Shown here in pieces: positions 17,501 to 25,655 of a stretch of DNA of 64,000 nt. Position 1 is the stretch's first letter, and every line of letters starts with the position of its first letter. The DNA lies in contig JBCCTU010000005.1 of assembly GCA_039198065.1 (NCBI GenBank), forward strand, positions 225,052 through 289,051. Direction: 5' to 3'. Below the pieces are notes generated by a model, which had not been told where the DNA came from, ran no database searches, and was given only the letters and a program-made list of their open reading frames with translations. The DNA comes from CALHVX01 sp039198065 (GTDB taxonomy: Bacteria; Pseudomonadota; Gammaproteobacteria; Pseudomonadales; Azotimanducaceae). Both the position numbers and the translations under genes were made by a program.

Positions 17501-17723
17501 GCTGCTCGATGGGTGTGGTGATGAGCGCTTCGACGTCTTCAGCGCCGGCGCCCTCCCAGGTGACCTCGATCACAACGTAGGGCAGATGGGCCGGCGGATC
17601 TAGCTGGGTCGGCATCACCCGCAGCGCCCAGATACCGGCCATGATCATGGCAATCATGGTCAGGTTGGCCGCGACCGGGTGGCGGGCGAAGGCTGCGATC
17701 ACGTTGGGCTCCCAGGAGTGCAA
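14535..17723 (-). CDS. RND-family efflux permease (AcrB/MexF-type)
   Basis: A 1062-residue proton-driven inner-membrane exporter with the duplicated RND layout: TM1 (AANLTMIAMIMAGIWAL), a large periplasmic loop, TM2-6, a cytoplasmic linker, TM7, a second loop and TM8-12. TM4 contains the GIVVDDAIVVGED signature with the proton-relay aspartates; the second half has LTGIVVNDSIVLISFL. Substrate cannot be inferred; such VexF/MexF-like pumps export drugs, dyes or metabolites. It is the first gene of a two-gene operon and overlaps the adaptor start by eight bases. No outer-membrane channel or regulator is adjacent. A palindromic element is embedded in frame in the linker region (see 16224-16283). 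Confidence 0.93.
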   Translation of the reverse strand: MHSWEPNVIAAFARHPVAANLTMIAMIMAGIWALRVMPTQLDPPAHLPYVVIEVTWEGAGAEDVEALITTPIEQQLRNLNDLRELTSRSVNGYARLVVQLDHDADVQQALDEVKQRVSSIRNLPAGIETPIIRRARDYEPIARLIVSAPGSLNELVPVVRDFEQSLLDAGVEAIYIHGLPAEEIALLVCTQRLTELRMTLSELASVVADRTRNTPGGALGTGNGATQLRGLAERRDPLEYEALSLTIDDQLLRLGDIADVVRRSRPGEPLISRGGNDAVEMSLLRSTSSDAYQSQKMLERWLAETRPTLPTGVTITVTENVWDLLGAQLDMILSNGLSGLVLVIGVLYLFLNLRAGWWVMVGIPVSFMLALALFHLGFGFGISILAIIGLIMALGIVVDDAIVVGEDIVALTEAGMDPEQAAITGAKRMFTPVVTSSLTTLAAFLPLILMGGVMGDIILALPTLLLCVILASLVECFLVLPGHLRHSLSPLNQGLSKGPGGRQSSTAVAPWRQRFNAGFERFRDDRVLPVVAWALERPGVTLTAALAALLVALSLLASNHVGFSLVAGMDFEALRADVAFSSSARPEERRAFVQNLENALVETDKGFGTSNLQGYSTRWHLAEFDDGDDDGEIGEHLASLRADYAFAEARTIAPETFVREWQARIDPPPFVERLKIAVEGGASGGQPDITLVLRGNRFDALRAGAEELKRELAGFPGISNVIDDLPPAREQIVFELTPAGQRLGLSSSALARQLRAAYSGSRVQLFNEHGSELEVRLLLPEDERRSLARLEQFPIAVNGATMPLHTVATLSRRTGTDLIRHSDGQLAVRISADVDAESANALQVLNRVRDDVLPELLKRYDLSYGLGGKSLEDEILLDTMAIGGLLTLLLIYLILAWAFASYLWPLAIMLAIPFGFTGAVVGHWVMDWDVGAMALLAFFSLTGIVVNDSIVLISFLRRELDAGMALKPALMKAVKARFRAVLLTSLTTIAGLAPLLLEQSSLAIFVTPIAITLCFGLAFATLLVLIVIPAMLLLLEQFKAYTQALRKRLRSTNVQPRSPNYG
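16224..16283. repeat. 60-bp palindromic (REP-like) element inside the RND pump gene
   Basis: Two 17-bp inverted arms, CCCGGGCCCCTTCGACA (16224-16240) and TGTCGAAGGTGCCCGGG (16267-16283), match at 16 of 17 positions. They enclose 26 bases with an inner palindrome CCCTGATTCAGGG (16243-16255). The CTTCGACA...CTCAG composition resembles palindromic repeats scattered through many proteobacterial genomes. It is read through in frame and encodes a Ser/Pro/Gly-rich stretch (SLSPLNQGLSKGPGG) in the linker after the first six membrane helices. Confidence 0.7.
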
Positions 17724-17933
17724 TTGCCAGTGGGATTACAGGCTTCGTGCCAACGTATGAACGGCGACTGAGTAGAAGCCATAGCGCTCGCGTTCGTTAG
17801 TTAAATCAGTGGTTTAGTGTGGTTAGTGGAAGCGCTTCGATGGACCGTGCGGCGCGGTCGGCCAGGGTTGGGTGTCCGCGACCGGTGGCGAAGCTCACCA
17901 AGCCTTGTGGATTTTCGCCATGCGCCCGTGGTG

Positions 17934-18491
17934 TCAGTTGACCCGGGTCTCGGCCTCGGCGCCGAGTCGACCAAGTCGCAGCTGGCCCGCGTCGACGATC
18001 AGCTCCGTCACCGATACATGGCTGGGCCGGAACACGACCATACGATCGTCGCCCGTTGCCGCACCGACGGCCAGGTTGATGGCGACAAAGTGACTGAACA
18101 GCACCTGATCCTGGGTCTGGGAGGCCAGGAACTCGATCAGCTGTTCGCGAAAGATGCGCTGAGCTTCTGGCAGCGCCGTCCAGGGTCCAGCCATGGCGTC
18201 GCGCAGCCACGCGGCCCGTGCCTTGAGGTCCGGATCCGGTGACGGGATCTCACTGATCGCGTCGCTCACGAGAACATCCTGCTGCCAACGCGCCGCCAGC
18301 GGCGCGGCGGTCTCCCGAGCGCGGCGGATCGGCGAGCTCAGCACCGGGATCGGTGCCAGCCGCTCAGCCAGGTGCTCAGCGTTTTCCTGAGCCTGTTGAT
18401 GCCCCAGCTCGTCCAGGGCTGGATCGCGATGGCTGTCGAATCCGGCGGCCGCCTGGCCGTGACGAACGAGGAAAAGCGTACAGCTGGTCAT
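17934..18491 (-). CDS. SixA-like histidine phosphatase
   Basis: A 185-residue histidine phosphatase superfamily protein starting MTSCTLFLVRHGQAAAGFDS; RHG carries the phospho-accepting histidine, and SSPIRRARETA and a later SHFVAINL histidine complete the usual site. Family roles include dephosphorylating phosphohistidine proteins (SixA) or small phosphoesters; the substrate here is open. The frame stays open 19 codons upstream, but the family start is the ATG at 18491. It is divergent from cobS with 86 bp between the starts. Confidence 0.82.
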   Translation of the reverse strand: MTSCTLFLVRHGQAAAGFDSHRDPALDELGHQQAQENAEHLAERLAPIPVLSSPIRRARETAAPLAARWQQDVLVSDAISEIPSPDPDLKARAAWLRDAMAGPWTALPEAQRIFREQLIEFLASQTQDQVLFSHFVAINLAVGAATGDDRMVVFRPSHVSVTELIVDAGQLRLGRLGAEAETRVN

Positions 18492-18577
18492 ACCGGGGGT
18501 GCTCCGCTCGGCCGTTGCCTTCGATTCCAACGCGCCGCGCCCGTACAATACGGGATTGGGAACGGTTCGAGGTGATG

Positions 18578-19579
18578 ATGGAGCTTGGAGCGGGTTTGGC
18601 GATCGAAGCGGCGCCGGATACTACGGTCAGTGTGCGCGATGCCTTTGGCATCGATCAGGACCTTTCGGTCCCCGCGTTTGCCACGGCCAGTGACTATGTG
18701 CCGGCGGTCGATCCGGACTATCGATTCGATCGGGCGACGACGCTCGCGATCCTGGCCGGGTTTGCTCATAACCGTCGGGTCATGGTCCAGGGCTATCACG
18801 GGACGGGAAAGTCGACCCACATCGAGCAAGTGGCCGCACGCCTTAACTGGCCCTGCATACGGATCAACCTCGACAGCCACATCAGCCGCATCGATCTGGT
18901 GGGTAAAGACGCGATCGTGCTGAAGGACGGTAAGCAGATCACGGAGTTCAAAGAAGGGCTTTTGCCCTGGGCACTACAGCGTCCGGTGGCGCTGGTGTTT
19001 GACGAGTACGATGCCGGCCGCCCGGACGTGATGTTCGTTATTCAGCGGGTGCTCGAGGTCGAAGGCAAGTTGACGCTGCTGGATCAGAACAAGGTGTTAG
19101 CGCCGCACCCGCACTTCCGGCTCTTTGCGACGACCAACACCATCGGTCTCGGGGACAGCACGGGTTTGTACCACGGCACGCAGCAGATCAACCAGGGGCA
19201 GATGGACCGCTGGAGCATCGTCACCACACTCAACTATCTGCCCCACGACGAAGAGACGGACATCGTGCTCGGCAAGACGCCGTTCTTCGACGCCACGCCG
19301 GAAGGACAGCGTGTTATCGCCAACATGGTGAGCGTCGCGGAGCTGACGCGGCGCGGTTTCATCAACGGCGACGTATCCGTCGTGATGTCACCGCGCACGG
19401 TGCTGACCTGGGCGCAGAACGCCGAGATCTTTGGCGACGTGGGTTTTGCGTTCCGGCTGACCTTCCTCAATAAGTGCGACGAACTTGAGCGGCCCATCGT
19501 CGCCGAGTACTACCAGCGCTGTATGGGGGACGATCTCGGCGACGCAACCGCGGGCATCGCCCTGAAATCTGCCGGCTGA
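18578..19579 (+). CDS. cobS: CobS, cobaltochelatase AAA+ ATPase subunit
   Basis: A MoxR-type AAA+ ATPase of about 333 residues. Walker A is GYHGTGKSTH in the characteristic CobS context (AHNRRVMVQGYHGTGKSTHIEQVAARLNWP split over residues 65-95), and Walker B is VALVFDEYDAGRPDV. With CobT it forms the ATP-driven ring that helps CobN insert cobalt in aerobic cobalamin synthesis. The frame continues to 18353, but that part is antisense to the phosphatase gene. ATG at 18578 follows GAGG by five bases; ATG at 18575 is equally possible. cobT follows 16 bp on. No cobN is in the window. Confidence 0.9.
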   Translation: MELGAGLAIEAAPDTTVSVRDAFGIDQDLSVPAFATASDYVPAVDPDYRFDRATTLAILAGFAHNRRVMVQGYHGTGKSTHIEQVAARLNWPCIRINLDSHISRIDLVGKDAIVLKDGKQITEFKEGLLPWALQRPVALVFDEYDAGRPDVMFVIQRVLEVEGKLTLLDQNKVLAPHPHFRLFATTNTIGLGDSTGLYHGTQQINQGQMDRWSIVTTLNYLPHDEETDIVLGKTPFFDATPEGQRVIANMVSVAELTRRGFINGDVSVVMSPRTVLTWAQNAEIFGDVGFAFRLTFLNKCDELERPIVAEYYQRCMGDDLGDATAGIALKSAG

Positions 19580-19595
19580 GGTCTACGGGCAGTCT

Positions 19596-21410
19596 ATGAG
19601 TAACGAGCAGGATCATCCGCTCGAGCCGTTTAAGCGCGCAACGCAAGCCACTATTCGCGCGCTCGCCGGCGACGACGAAATCGAAGTGACCTTTGGTCAG
19701 GGCGCACCGTCGGTCCGTGGCAATCGAATCCGGGTGCCGCTGCCGACCGTTGGCTGCAGCGAAGACGAGGTCAACGCGACCCGCGGGATTGGCGACGAGT
19801 TTGCCCTGCGGTTGCGGTATCACGATCCCGACGCCCACGCCGCAGCGCGGCCGGTCGGCGGTGCGGCTCAGGAGATGTTTCAGTGGATCGAAGACGCGCG
19901 GCTGGCATCGATCGGATCCTTGCGCATGGAGGGCGTTGCCCAGAATCTCGATAGCCACCTGGAACAGCAGTGCCGCCAGTCGGCTTTTGACACCATTACC
20001 TCCGAAGCCGATGCACCGTTATCCGTAGCCGTCGGGCTGCTCGTGCGCAGCCGGCTGACGGGCCGAGCCCTGCCACCGGCGGCAGAAAACGTCGTCCAGT
20101 TCTGGCGCGGGTTTATTGAAGATAACGCGAGCGAAAGCATCGATCAGCTGCGCGAGCACGTCGGTGATCAAACGCGCTTTGCCGAGGTTTGCCGCGGCCT
20201 CATCGCTGACCTGGGTCTCGAGGCCGAGCTCGACGAGCCGCCGCAGGGCGATTCGGCGGACAACGAACCGGAAAGTGTCGACGAAAACGCCGAGTCCGAA
20301 TCGGAAGCCAACCCCGAAGACGTCATGCTCGACGACAGCTCCATGACCGACGACAGCATGGAAGGCGAGTCGACGCTGGTCGAGATGGATGCCGATGCGG
20401 ATCTCGAAGAGGCGGGGGCTGAAGCGGATCCAGATGAGCTTCCACCAGAACTGCAAGACGATAGTGGCCGCATCCGAGTCGACTTTAACTACGGCGCGTA
20501 CCTGGAAAACTTCGATGAGATCATCCGCGCCGAAGAACTTGCCGATGCCGATGAACTGATCCGTCTGCGAGCGCTTCTCGACCAACAGCTGGTGGCGCTC
20601 CAGGCGACCACGTCCAAGCTTGCGAACCGGCTGCAGCGGCGACTGATGGCGAAGCAGAACCGAACCTGGGAGTTTGATCTCGAAGAAGGGCAGCTCGACG
20701 CGGCGCGACTGGCGCAGGTGATCGTCGATCCCATGAACCCGCTGGCGTTCAAGCAGGAAAAGGAGATGAAGTTCCGGGATACGGTCGTGACCCTGCTCAT
20801 CGACAGTTCCGGGTCCATGCGGGGGCGCTCAATTACTATCGCCGCCATGTGCGCCGACATTCTTGGCCGCACCCTCGAACGCTGTTCCGTACGCGTCGAG
20901 ATTCTCGGCTTTACCACCCGGGCCTGGCGTGGCGGGCAATCGCGCGAGCGCTGGATTGCTGACGGTAAACCTCAGAATCCCGGGCGGTTGAACGATCTGC
21001 GGCACATTGTTTACAAAGCGGCCGACGACCCCTGGACGCGAACCAAGCGCAACCTGGGCCTGATGATGCGCGAGGAGCTGCTGAAGGAGAACATCGACGG
21101 TGAGGCGCTGATCTGGGCTCACAACCGAATCGTTGGACGCACGGAGCAGCGCAAGGTGCTGATGGTGATTTCTGACGGGCTACCGGTTGATAACTCCACG
21201 CTGCTCGTCAACGCCTCAAACTACCTCGAGCAGCACTTGAAGTACGCGATCGATCAGATCGAAAACCATTCCCCCGTCGAGTTGGTTGCGATCGGCATCG
21301 GGCACGACGTCACGCACCACTACAGCCGGGCGGTGACGATTACCGATGCCGAGCAGCTGGGTGGGGCGATGACGGAACAGCTGGCTGAGCTGTTCGCGCT
21401 GCCGAAGTAG
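19596..21410 (+). CDS. cobT: CobT, cobaltochelatase von Willebrand factor A subunit
   Basis: A 604-residue partner of CobS. The N-terminal part (to about 200) carries the CobT fold, residues about 205-295 form a very acidic linker (Glu/Asp/Ser-rich), and the C-terminal VWA domain has an intact MIDAS (LLIDSSGSMRGRSI, then a Thr and Asp further on). This layout is that of magnesium/cobalt chelatase D-type subunits. GAGG-like ribosome binding is weak, but the ATG at 19596 is 16 bp after cobS, supporting co-transcription. Without CobN in view the complex may act on another target. Confidence 0.92.
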   Translation: MSNEQDHPLEPFKRATQATIRALAGDDEIEVTFGQGAPSVRGNRIRVPLPTVGCSEDEVNATRGIGDEFALRLRYHDPDAHAAARPVGGAAQEMFQWIEDARLASIGSLRMEGVAQNLDSHLEQQCRQSAFDTITSEADAPLSVAVGLLVRSRLTGRALPPAAENVVQFWRGFIEDNASESIDQLREHVGDQTRFAEVCRGLIADLGLEAELDEPPQGDSADNEPESVDENAESESEANPEDVMLDDSSMTDDSMEGESTLVEMDADADLEEAGAEADPDELPPELQDDSGRIRVDFNYGAYLENFDEIIRAEELADADELIRLRALLDQQLVALQATTSKLANRLQRRLMAKQNRTWEFDLEEGQLDAARLAQVIVDPMNPLAFKQEKEMKFRDTVVTLLIDSSGSMRGRSITIAAMCADILGRTLERCSVRVEILGFTTRAWRGGQSRERWIADGKPQNPGRLNDLRHIVYKAADDPWTRTKRNLGLMMREELLKENIDGEALIWAHNRIVGRTEQRKVLMVISDGLPVDNSTLLVNASNYLEQHLKYAIDQIENHSPVELVAIGIGHDVTHHYSRAVTITDAEQLGGAMTEQLAELFALPK

Positions 21411-21416
21411 GCGCCC

Positions 21417-21986
21417 TTGGCTCCGAGTTTGGATCCAGACCGCCGGCGCCTGCTCGCGCGCCTCGACGCCTACCTCGGGCGTTACCCCGATGAGCAAGCG
21501 GCAAGCGATCGCATCCGCGGACTCGTTGAAGCGCACGAGCGCTGCTTTCACCGCGACTGTTTTCCCGGCCACATCACCGGCTCGGCCTGGATTGTTAACC
21601 GGGCCGCGACCCACGCGTTGCTGACCCACCACCGCAAGCTCGGGCGCTGGTTGCAGCTTGGTGGCCACTCGGACGGCGAGGGCGATACGCGATCCGTTGC
21701 TCAACGGGAAGGTCAGGAGGAGTCTGGACTGCGTCTTGAGCTCCTCGACGCGGCGATCTTTGATATCGACGTGCACGACATTCCTGCCCGCGGTAACGAG
21801 CCAGCGCACGAGCACCACGACCTGCGCTTTCTGTTTCGCGCCGATACCGAGTCGTCGTTCGTCGTGAGCGAAGAGAGCCACGACCTTGCTTGGGTTCCTA
21901 TGGAGCAGCTTGAGGACTATACGGATGAGTGGTCTGTGTTACGTCTCGCTCACAAGTTCCTGAATCAGCGCAGCAAATTGGTCTGA
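21417..21986 (+). CDS. NUDIX hydrolase
   Basis: A 189-residue NUDIX protein. The NUDIX box is GGHSDGEGDTRSVAQREGQEESGL with one extra residue before the RE, a variant typical of the subfamily with GGHxDG. The HHRKLGRWLQLGGH strand lies just before it. Members hydrolyse nucleoside diphosphates linked to another moiety; substrate unknown. The TTG start at 21417 is seven bases after the cobT stop, so it is probably the third gene of the cobS-cobT unit. No in-frame ATG or GTG is near; another TTG lies three codons on. Confidence 0.82.
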   Translation: MAPSLDPDRRRLLARLDAYLGRYPDEQAASDRIRGLVEAHERCFHRDCFPGHITGSAWIVNRAATHALLTHHRKLGRWLQLGGHSDGEGDTRSVAQREGQEESGLRLELLDAAIFDIDVHDIPARGNEPAHEHHDLRFLFRADTESSFVVSEESHDLAWVPMEQLEDYTDEWSVLRLAHKFLNQRSKLV

Positions 21987-22004
21987 TCAGCCCGCCCCTC
22001 GGGT

Positions 22005-22033
22005 TTGACTTCACCTGACGCTCACCCTATAAA
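22005..22033 (+). promoter_or_regulatory. Sigma70-type promoter of the TonB receptor gene
   Basis: TTGACT (22005-22010), a 17-bp spacer and TATAAA (22028-22033) form the best sigma70 promoter I see in the window. Transcription should start near 22040, 320 bases before the receptor ATG. Confidence 0.7.
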
Positions 22034-22039
22034 AGAGGC

Positions 22040-22359
22040 GGGATAGGGAGACCGACCAAGGTGCGTCGGTTACACGTCGATCTAAATCGCGTGTCTTCGA
22101 GGTGAGTTCGCGGCGGCATTGCATGGCGCGCGGTCTCACTCAGCAGTTTCGTTGCAGCCGCGGCCAGCACTGGACGCTACTGACCGAAACACCCCACGGC
22201 TGGCTGGGAACCACCCGTGGCGCTGTGCACCGCACCGGCTTTCTTTTTAAGTCGCTCTTAAGAGTAGCTTGGGATATCGGGTCGTCGACCGTGTCGTTGG
22301 GAGACGCGGGCGGCGTTATGACACCTGTTCGTCAGGGGTCGCAAAGAGAGGGGAGTTCT
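22040..22359 (+). other. Long 5' leader of the TonB receptor gene
   Basis: About 320 transcribed bases precede the receptor ATG if the promoter above is used. The receptor frame is open back to 22102, but the encoded sequence there resembles no receptor N terminus, while a proper signal peptide starts at 22360. The leader contains several GC-rich inverted segments and ends in a strong GAGAGGGGAG ribosome-binding site. I do not recognise a known riboswitch in it. Confidence 0.4.
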
Positions 22360-25300
22360 ATGGTGCGAAGACGCCTGGTCACGTCCGTGGCCGCCTGTTT
22401 GTTGACTGCTCCACTGGCACACGCTGCCGAAGAAGGTTCGGGCCGACGGCAGATTGAAGAAGTGCTGGTTACCGCCGAAAAACGCGAGGCCAGTGTCCAA
22501 GACACGTCGATTTCGATTACCGCCTTTGAAGGCGAGTTCCTGCAGGACTTCGGTATCCGCAACCAGGAAGACCTTGCCAACTACATTCCAGCAACCACTA
22601 TTCAGCCCTACGACATGGCCGTGCGCGGCATCGGTCGCTCTTTCCGGGCGCTTGGCGGTGACCCGGGCATCGCAACCTACTTTGACGGGGTCTACTCCGA
22701 AGACTTCGGTATCGCGTCGACGGAGGGTGGGCTTTACGACATCGAGCGGATCGAAGTGCTGCGGGGTCCCCAAGGCACGCTGTACGGCCGTAACGCCGTC
22801 GGTGGCGCCATAAACTTCCTGCCTAACCGTCCGTCAGACGAGTTTGAAGGCGAAATCAAAACCAACATCGGATCCTTTGGGCTACGTGAATACTACGGGC
22901 TGGTCTCGGGACCAATCATTCAGGACAAGCTGAACTATCGGTTTAACGGGGTACGCCGCTCACGCGACGGGTATTACGAAGACTTCGGTATAGGCCAGGA
23001 CGGCACGCGCAACCGCGACGTCGGCGACTACGGTGACGAGAACTACACCCTCACCCTCGAGTGGATGCCCTTCGAGAACATGTCCTGGAAAGTGCGAGCC
23101 AACGAGCGCTCTTACGCTCGTCGCATGGGCGGTGCGGGGCAGACCGCGGGCATCATCGCCTTGTCCGAGTTTGGTGGTCAGGCTCGGGATACGCAGTCAG
23201 AAGTGTTCGGCTTCCGCCCCATTCTGTCGTCGAACACCGATCCGCTGGCGTCGACCTTCGATCCGAGCATGGGTGCTGATGCGCTCGCCGCAACGGCTAA
23301 CGCCAATCTGAACCTGACTAACCCAGGCGCTGGGAACTTCCTCAACACGTCGTCGAGCGCGCTGACCGGCAACGGATTAACGGATCTGTTTTCCTTCACC
23401 AACCCGCGCACCGGCGAAACGGTGCTGGCCCAACGGCTGCGTCCCGGGGTCGATGCGGCATTGGATGACGAGCCGAGCCGAAACTTCAACTGCAACAGCG
23501 ATGCGAACCCGGACTGCATCCTCGCCCCTGTGGTGGATGCTGAGGGCTTCGACGGCGACGATCTCAACACGGCGACCAACGGTCAGCAGTACGAGTTTTT
23601 CGACCACCAGGCGATCTATTCAAACCTTGAGTTCGACATCAACGACAGCCTGACGGTCAAGTACATCTTCGGCTACACCGACTACTTCTACGATCGAACC
23701 ACGGACCGGGACCTGAGCAGTAACGCACGCGCAGGAGAAACCTTCTACGTGTCGCAGGAAAACGAGAACTTCCAGCACGAAGTGCAGTTCCTGTTCGACT
23801 TCGGCGAACGGGCAACGTTCACGACCGGTCTGTTCTACTACGAAGCGCGGATCGATCAGCGTGGTGACTTTCATTCCGAGGACGGTGAGGCGCGGTACAC
23901 GCAGGCCGTTGATTACGGCCTCAGCCCAGAAGGGATTCCCAACGCGGCGATTCTGGGTGGAATCTTCCCGGGACAGGTCGGGCTCTTCACGGGTCGAGAT
24001 GCGGCACGATCGGGCACCTTAACGGCTGCGCAGCAAGCGGCGTTGGATACAGGCAATACGGCGAATACGGTCGGGCTTTGGCTGGGTGACAACCCCGACA
24101 ACCCCGGGGGCTGCACGCGGATCGAGAGTGGTCCCACTACCTGCGGATCGTTCGTGGAGTACGACACAACCACGAACACGGAAGCCTTTGCCTGGTACAA
24201 CCAAGCCGAGTTGTTTCTTACCGATCAGTTCTCGCTGACCCTCGGTCTGCGCTACGCCGAAGACGATCGAAGCGGCGAGGAAAACGTGGTGATCTACTCT
24301 GAGTCCGATCCGGGTACGGCCAACTTAGCCTCTGGCAATATTGCGCTGGCGGAAGTAGTGCTCTTGAGCGGTATACCGTCCGGTGCGACCGATCCGAACA
24401 CGGGGGCGAGCCTGTCGCTGCTCGGTGCTCCGATTACCAGCACGGCAAGTCTGGCGCAGTTCAACATCGGCACCGGAGCCATTGATCCCGCCACCCTGCA
24501 GCAGACCGGTGACAACATCACCCGCTACGGTGGTGTGCCTTTTGCGATCAACTTCTATCGCCCGGTGGAAGAAAAGTTTGACGCCTGGACCTATCGGGTG
24601 AACCTCGACTGGGAGCCGAACGAACACACGCTCATCTATGGTGGCGTAACGACCGGTTACCGTGCCGGTGGCTTTAACCTCGCGAACCTGTCGGATATCG
24701 CGGTCTACGACCAGGAAGAGATCACGGCTTATGAGATCGGCTGGAAAGATCAGCTCTTCGACCGATCCCTGCAGATCAACGCGTCGGTGTATTTCTATGA
24801 GTACCAGGACATCCATCAGACCTTTAACGGCTTCAGCACCTCTCTCGGTGCCGTCGTGAACAACGTTGAAAACGTGCCCGATGCGGAGGTGTACGGCTTC
24901 GAGTTCGACGTGTTCTGGCTCGCCACCGACCGCTTGGCGCTCGGCGGTAACTTCTCTTACACAAACGCCGAGTACACGTCGGATATTCGAGGCCTGGTGG
25001 ATGTTGACGGCGACGGCACGCCGGATGCGAACCCGAACTCACCAGACGGTCAGTTCTCGCGCGTCGCGGACATTTTCAATTCGAGTACGCCGCAATCGAT
25101 CTTTGACCCGAATCAGGTAGTTACAGACGTCAACGGCAATTCGATCCTTAATCTCGAAGCGAATATCGAGGGTAATCAGCTCCTGCTGGTGCCGGAAACC
25201 AAGTGGACTCTGTTCGGGATCTATACCCTGCCGCTGGGTAACAAAGGCGAGATTGAGTTCCGCTCAAGCCTCGCATTCACGGACGAAGTGTTCTTTTCGA

Positions 25301-25542
25301 TCGAGAACAATCCCGTTGATAAGGCCCCCGAGTACTACCGGTGGGATGCCCGTGCAACGTGGACGAGCCCGCGTAACAACGTGGTTGTTTCGGCCTTCGT
25401 GAACAACATCACCGACGAGATTGGCGTTCGTCAGATTGCCCGCTACGAGGAAAACCAGAACTACCTGCGTACGGCCACGCCGACCGATCCGCGGCTCTTT
25501 GGGCTGGAGTTCACCTACCGGTTCGGAGCCTATCCGCAGTAA
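22360..25542 (+). CDS. TonB-dependent outer-membrane receptor
   Basis: A 1060-residue outer-membrane transporter. The signal peptide is MVRRRLVTSVAACLLTAPLAHA, cut before AEEG. A TonB-box-like EEVLVTAEKR follows, then the plug domain (IRNQEDLANYIPATTIQ, VLRGPQGTLYGRNAVGGAINF) and a beta-barrel closing with GLEFTYRFGAYPQ. The substrate is unknown; such proteobacterial receptors take up siderophores, sugars, terpenoids or other bulky compounds, and no diagnostic uptake gene is adjacent. It is larger than the usual 700-850 residues because of long extracellular loops (for example the Asn/Gly/Thr-rich region at 350-430). The strong Shine-Dalgarno sets the start. A clear terminator follows, so it is a single-gene unit. 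Confidence 0.93.
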   Translation: MVRRRLVTSVAACLLTAPLAHAAEEGSGRRQIEEVLVTAEKREASVQDTSISITAFEGEFLQDFGIRNQEDLANYIPATTIQPYDMAVRGIGRSFRALGGDPGIATYFDGVYSEDFGIASTEGGLYDIERIEVLRGPQGTLYGRNAVGGAINFLPNRPSDEFEGEIKTNIGSFGLREYYGLVSGPIIQDKLNYRFNGVRRSRDGYYEDFGIGQDGTRNRDVGDYGDENYTLTLEWMPFENMSWKVRANERSYARRMGGAGQTAGIIALSEFGGQARDTQSEVFGFRPILSSNTDPLASTFDPSMGADALAATANANLNLTNPGAGNFLNTSSSALTGNGLTDLFSFTNPRTGETVLAQRLRPGVDAALDDEPSRNFNCNSDANPDCILAPVVDAEGFDGDDLNTATNGQQYEFFDHQAIYSNLEFDINDSLTVKYIFGYTDYFYDRTTDRDLSSNARAGETFYVSQENENFQHEVQFLFDFGERATFTTGLFYYEARIDQRGDFHSEDGEARYTQAVDYGLSPEGIPNAAILGGIFPGQVGLFTGRDAARSGTLTAAQQAALDTGNTANTVGLWLGDNPDNPGGCTRIESGPTTCGSFVEYDTTTNTEAFAWYNQAELFLTDQFSLTLGLRYAEDDRSGEENVVIYSESDPGTANLASGNIALAEVVLLSGIPSGATDPNTGASLSLLGAPITSTASLAQFNIGTGAIDPATLQQTGDNITRYGGVPFAINFYRPVEEKFDAWTYRVNLDWEPNEHTLIYGGVTTGYRAGGFNLANLSDIAVYDQEEITAYEIGWKDQLFDRSLQINASVYFYEYQDIHQTFNGFSTSLGAVVNNVENVPDAEVYGFEFDVFWLATDRLALGGNFSYTNAEYTSDIRGLVDVDGDGTPDANPNSPDGQFSRVADIFNSSTPQSIFDPNQVVTDVNGNSILNLEANIEGNQLLLVPETKWTLFGIYTLPLGNKGEIEFRSSLAFTDEVFFSIENNPVDKAPEYYRWDARATWTSPRNNVVVSAFVNNITDEIGVRQIARYEENQNYLRTATPTDPRLFGLEFTYRFGAYPQ

Positions 25543-25566
25543 GCGGATACGGTAACGGGGGGACGA

Positions 25567-25591
25567 GGGCGCCACTGGGCGCCCTTTTTTT
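25567..25591 (+). terminator. Rho-independent terminator of the TonB receptor gene
   Basis: Arms GGGCGCC (25567-25573) and GGCGCCC (25578-25584) enclose the loop ACTG and are followed by seven T residues. It lies 24 bp after the receptor stop. Confidence 0.93.
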
Positions 25592-25655
25592 GTTGCGTAG
25601 TCTGAGCGCAGCTAGACCAGATCTAACGGGATCGGAAATAGATGAGGGCTTAACT

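Noticed and set aside
18353..18577. A 75-residue N-terminal extension of CobS.
   Set aside because: It is antisense to the phosphatase gene, and CobS family proteins start near 18578.
22036..22052. A string resembling the cobalamin riboswitch B12 box (GGGAGACCGACC) near the TonB receptor promoter.
   Set aside because: The B12 box is at the 3' end of the element, and here the rest would have to lie upstream of the promoter; the other conserved parts are absent.
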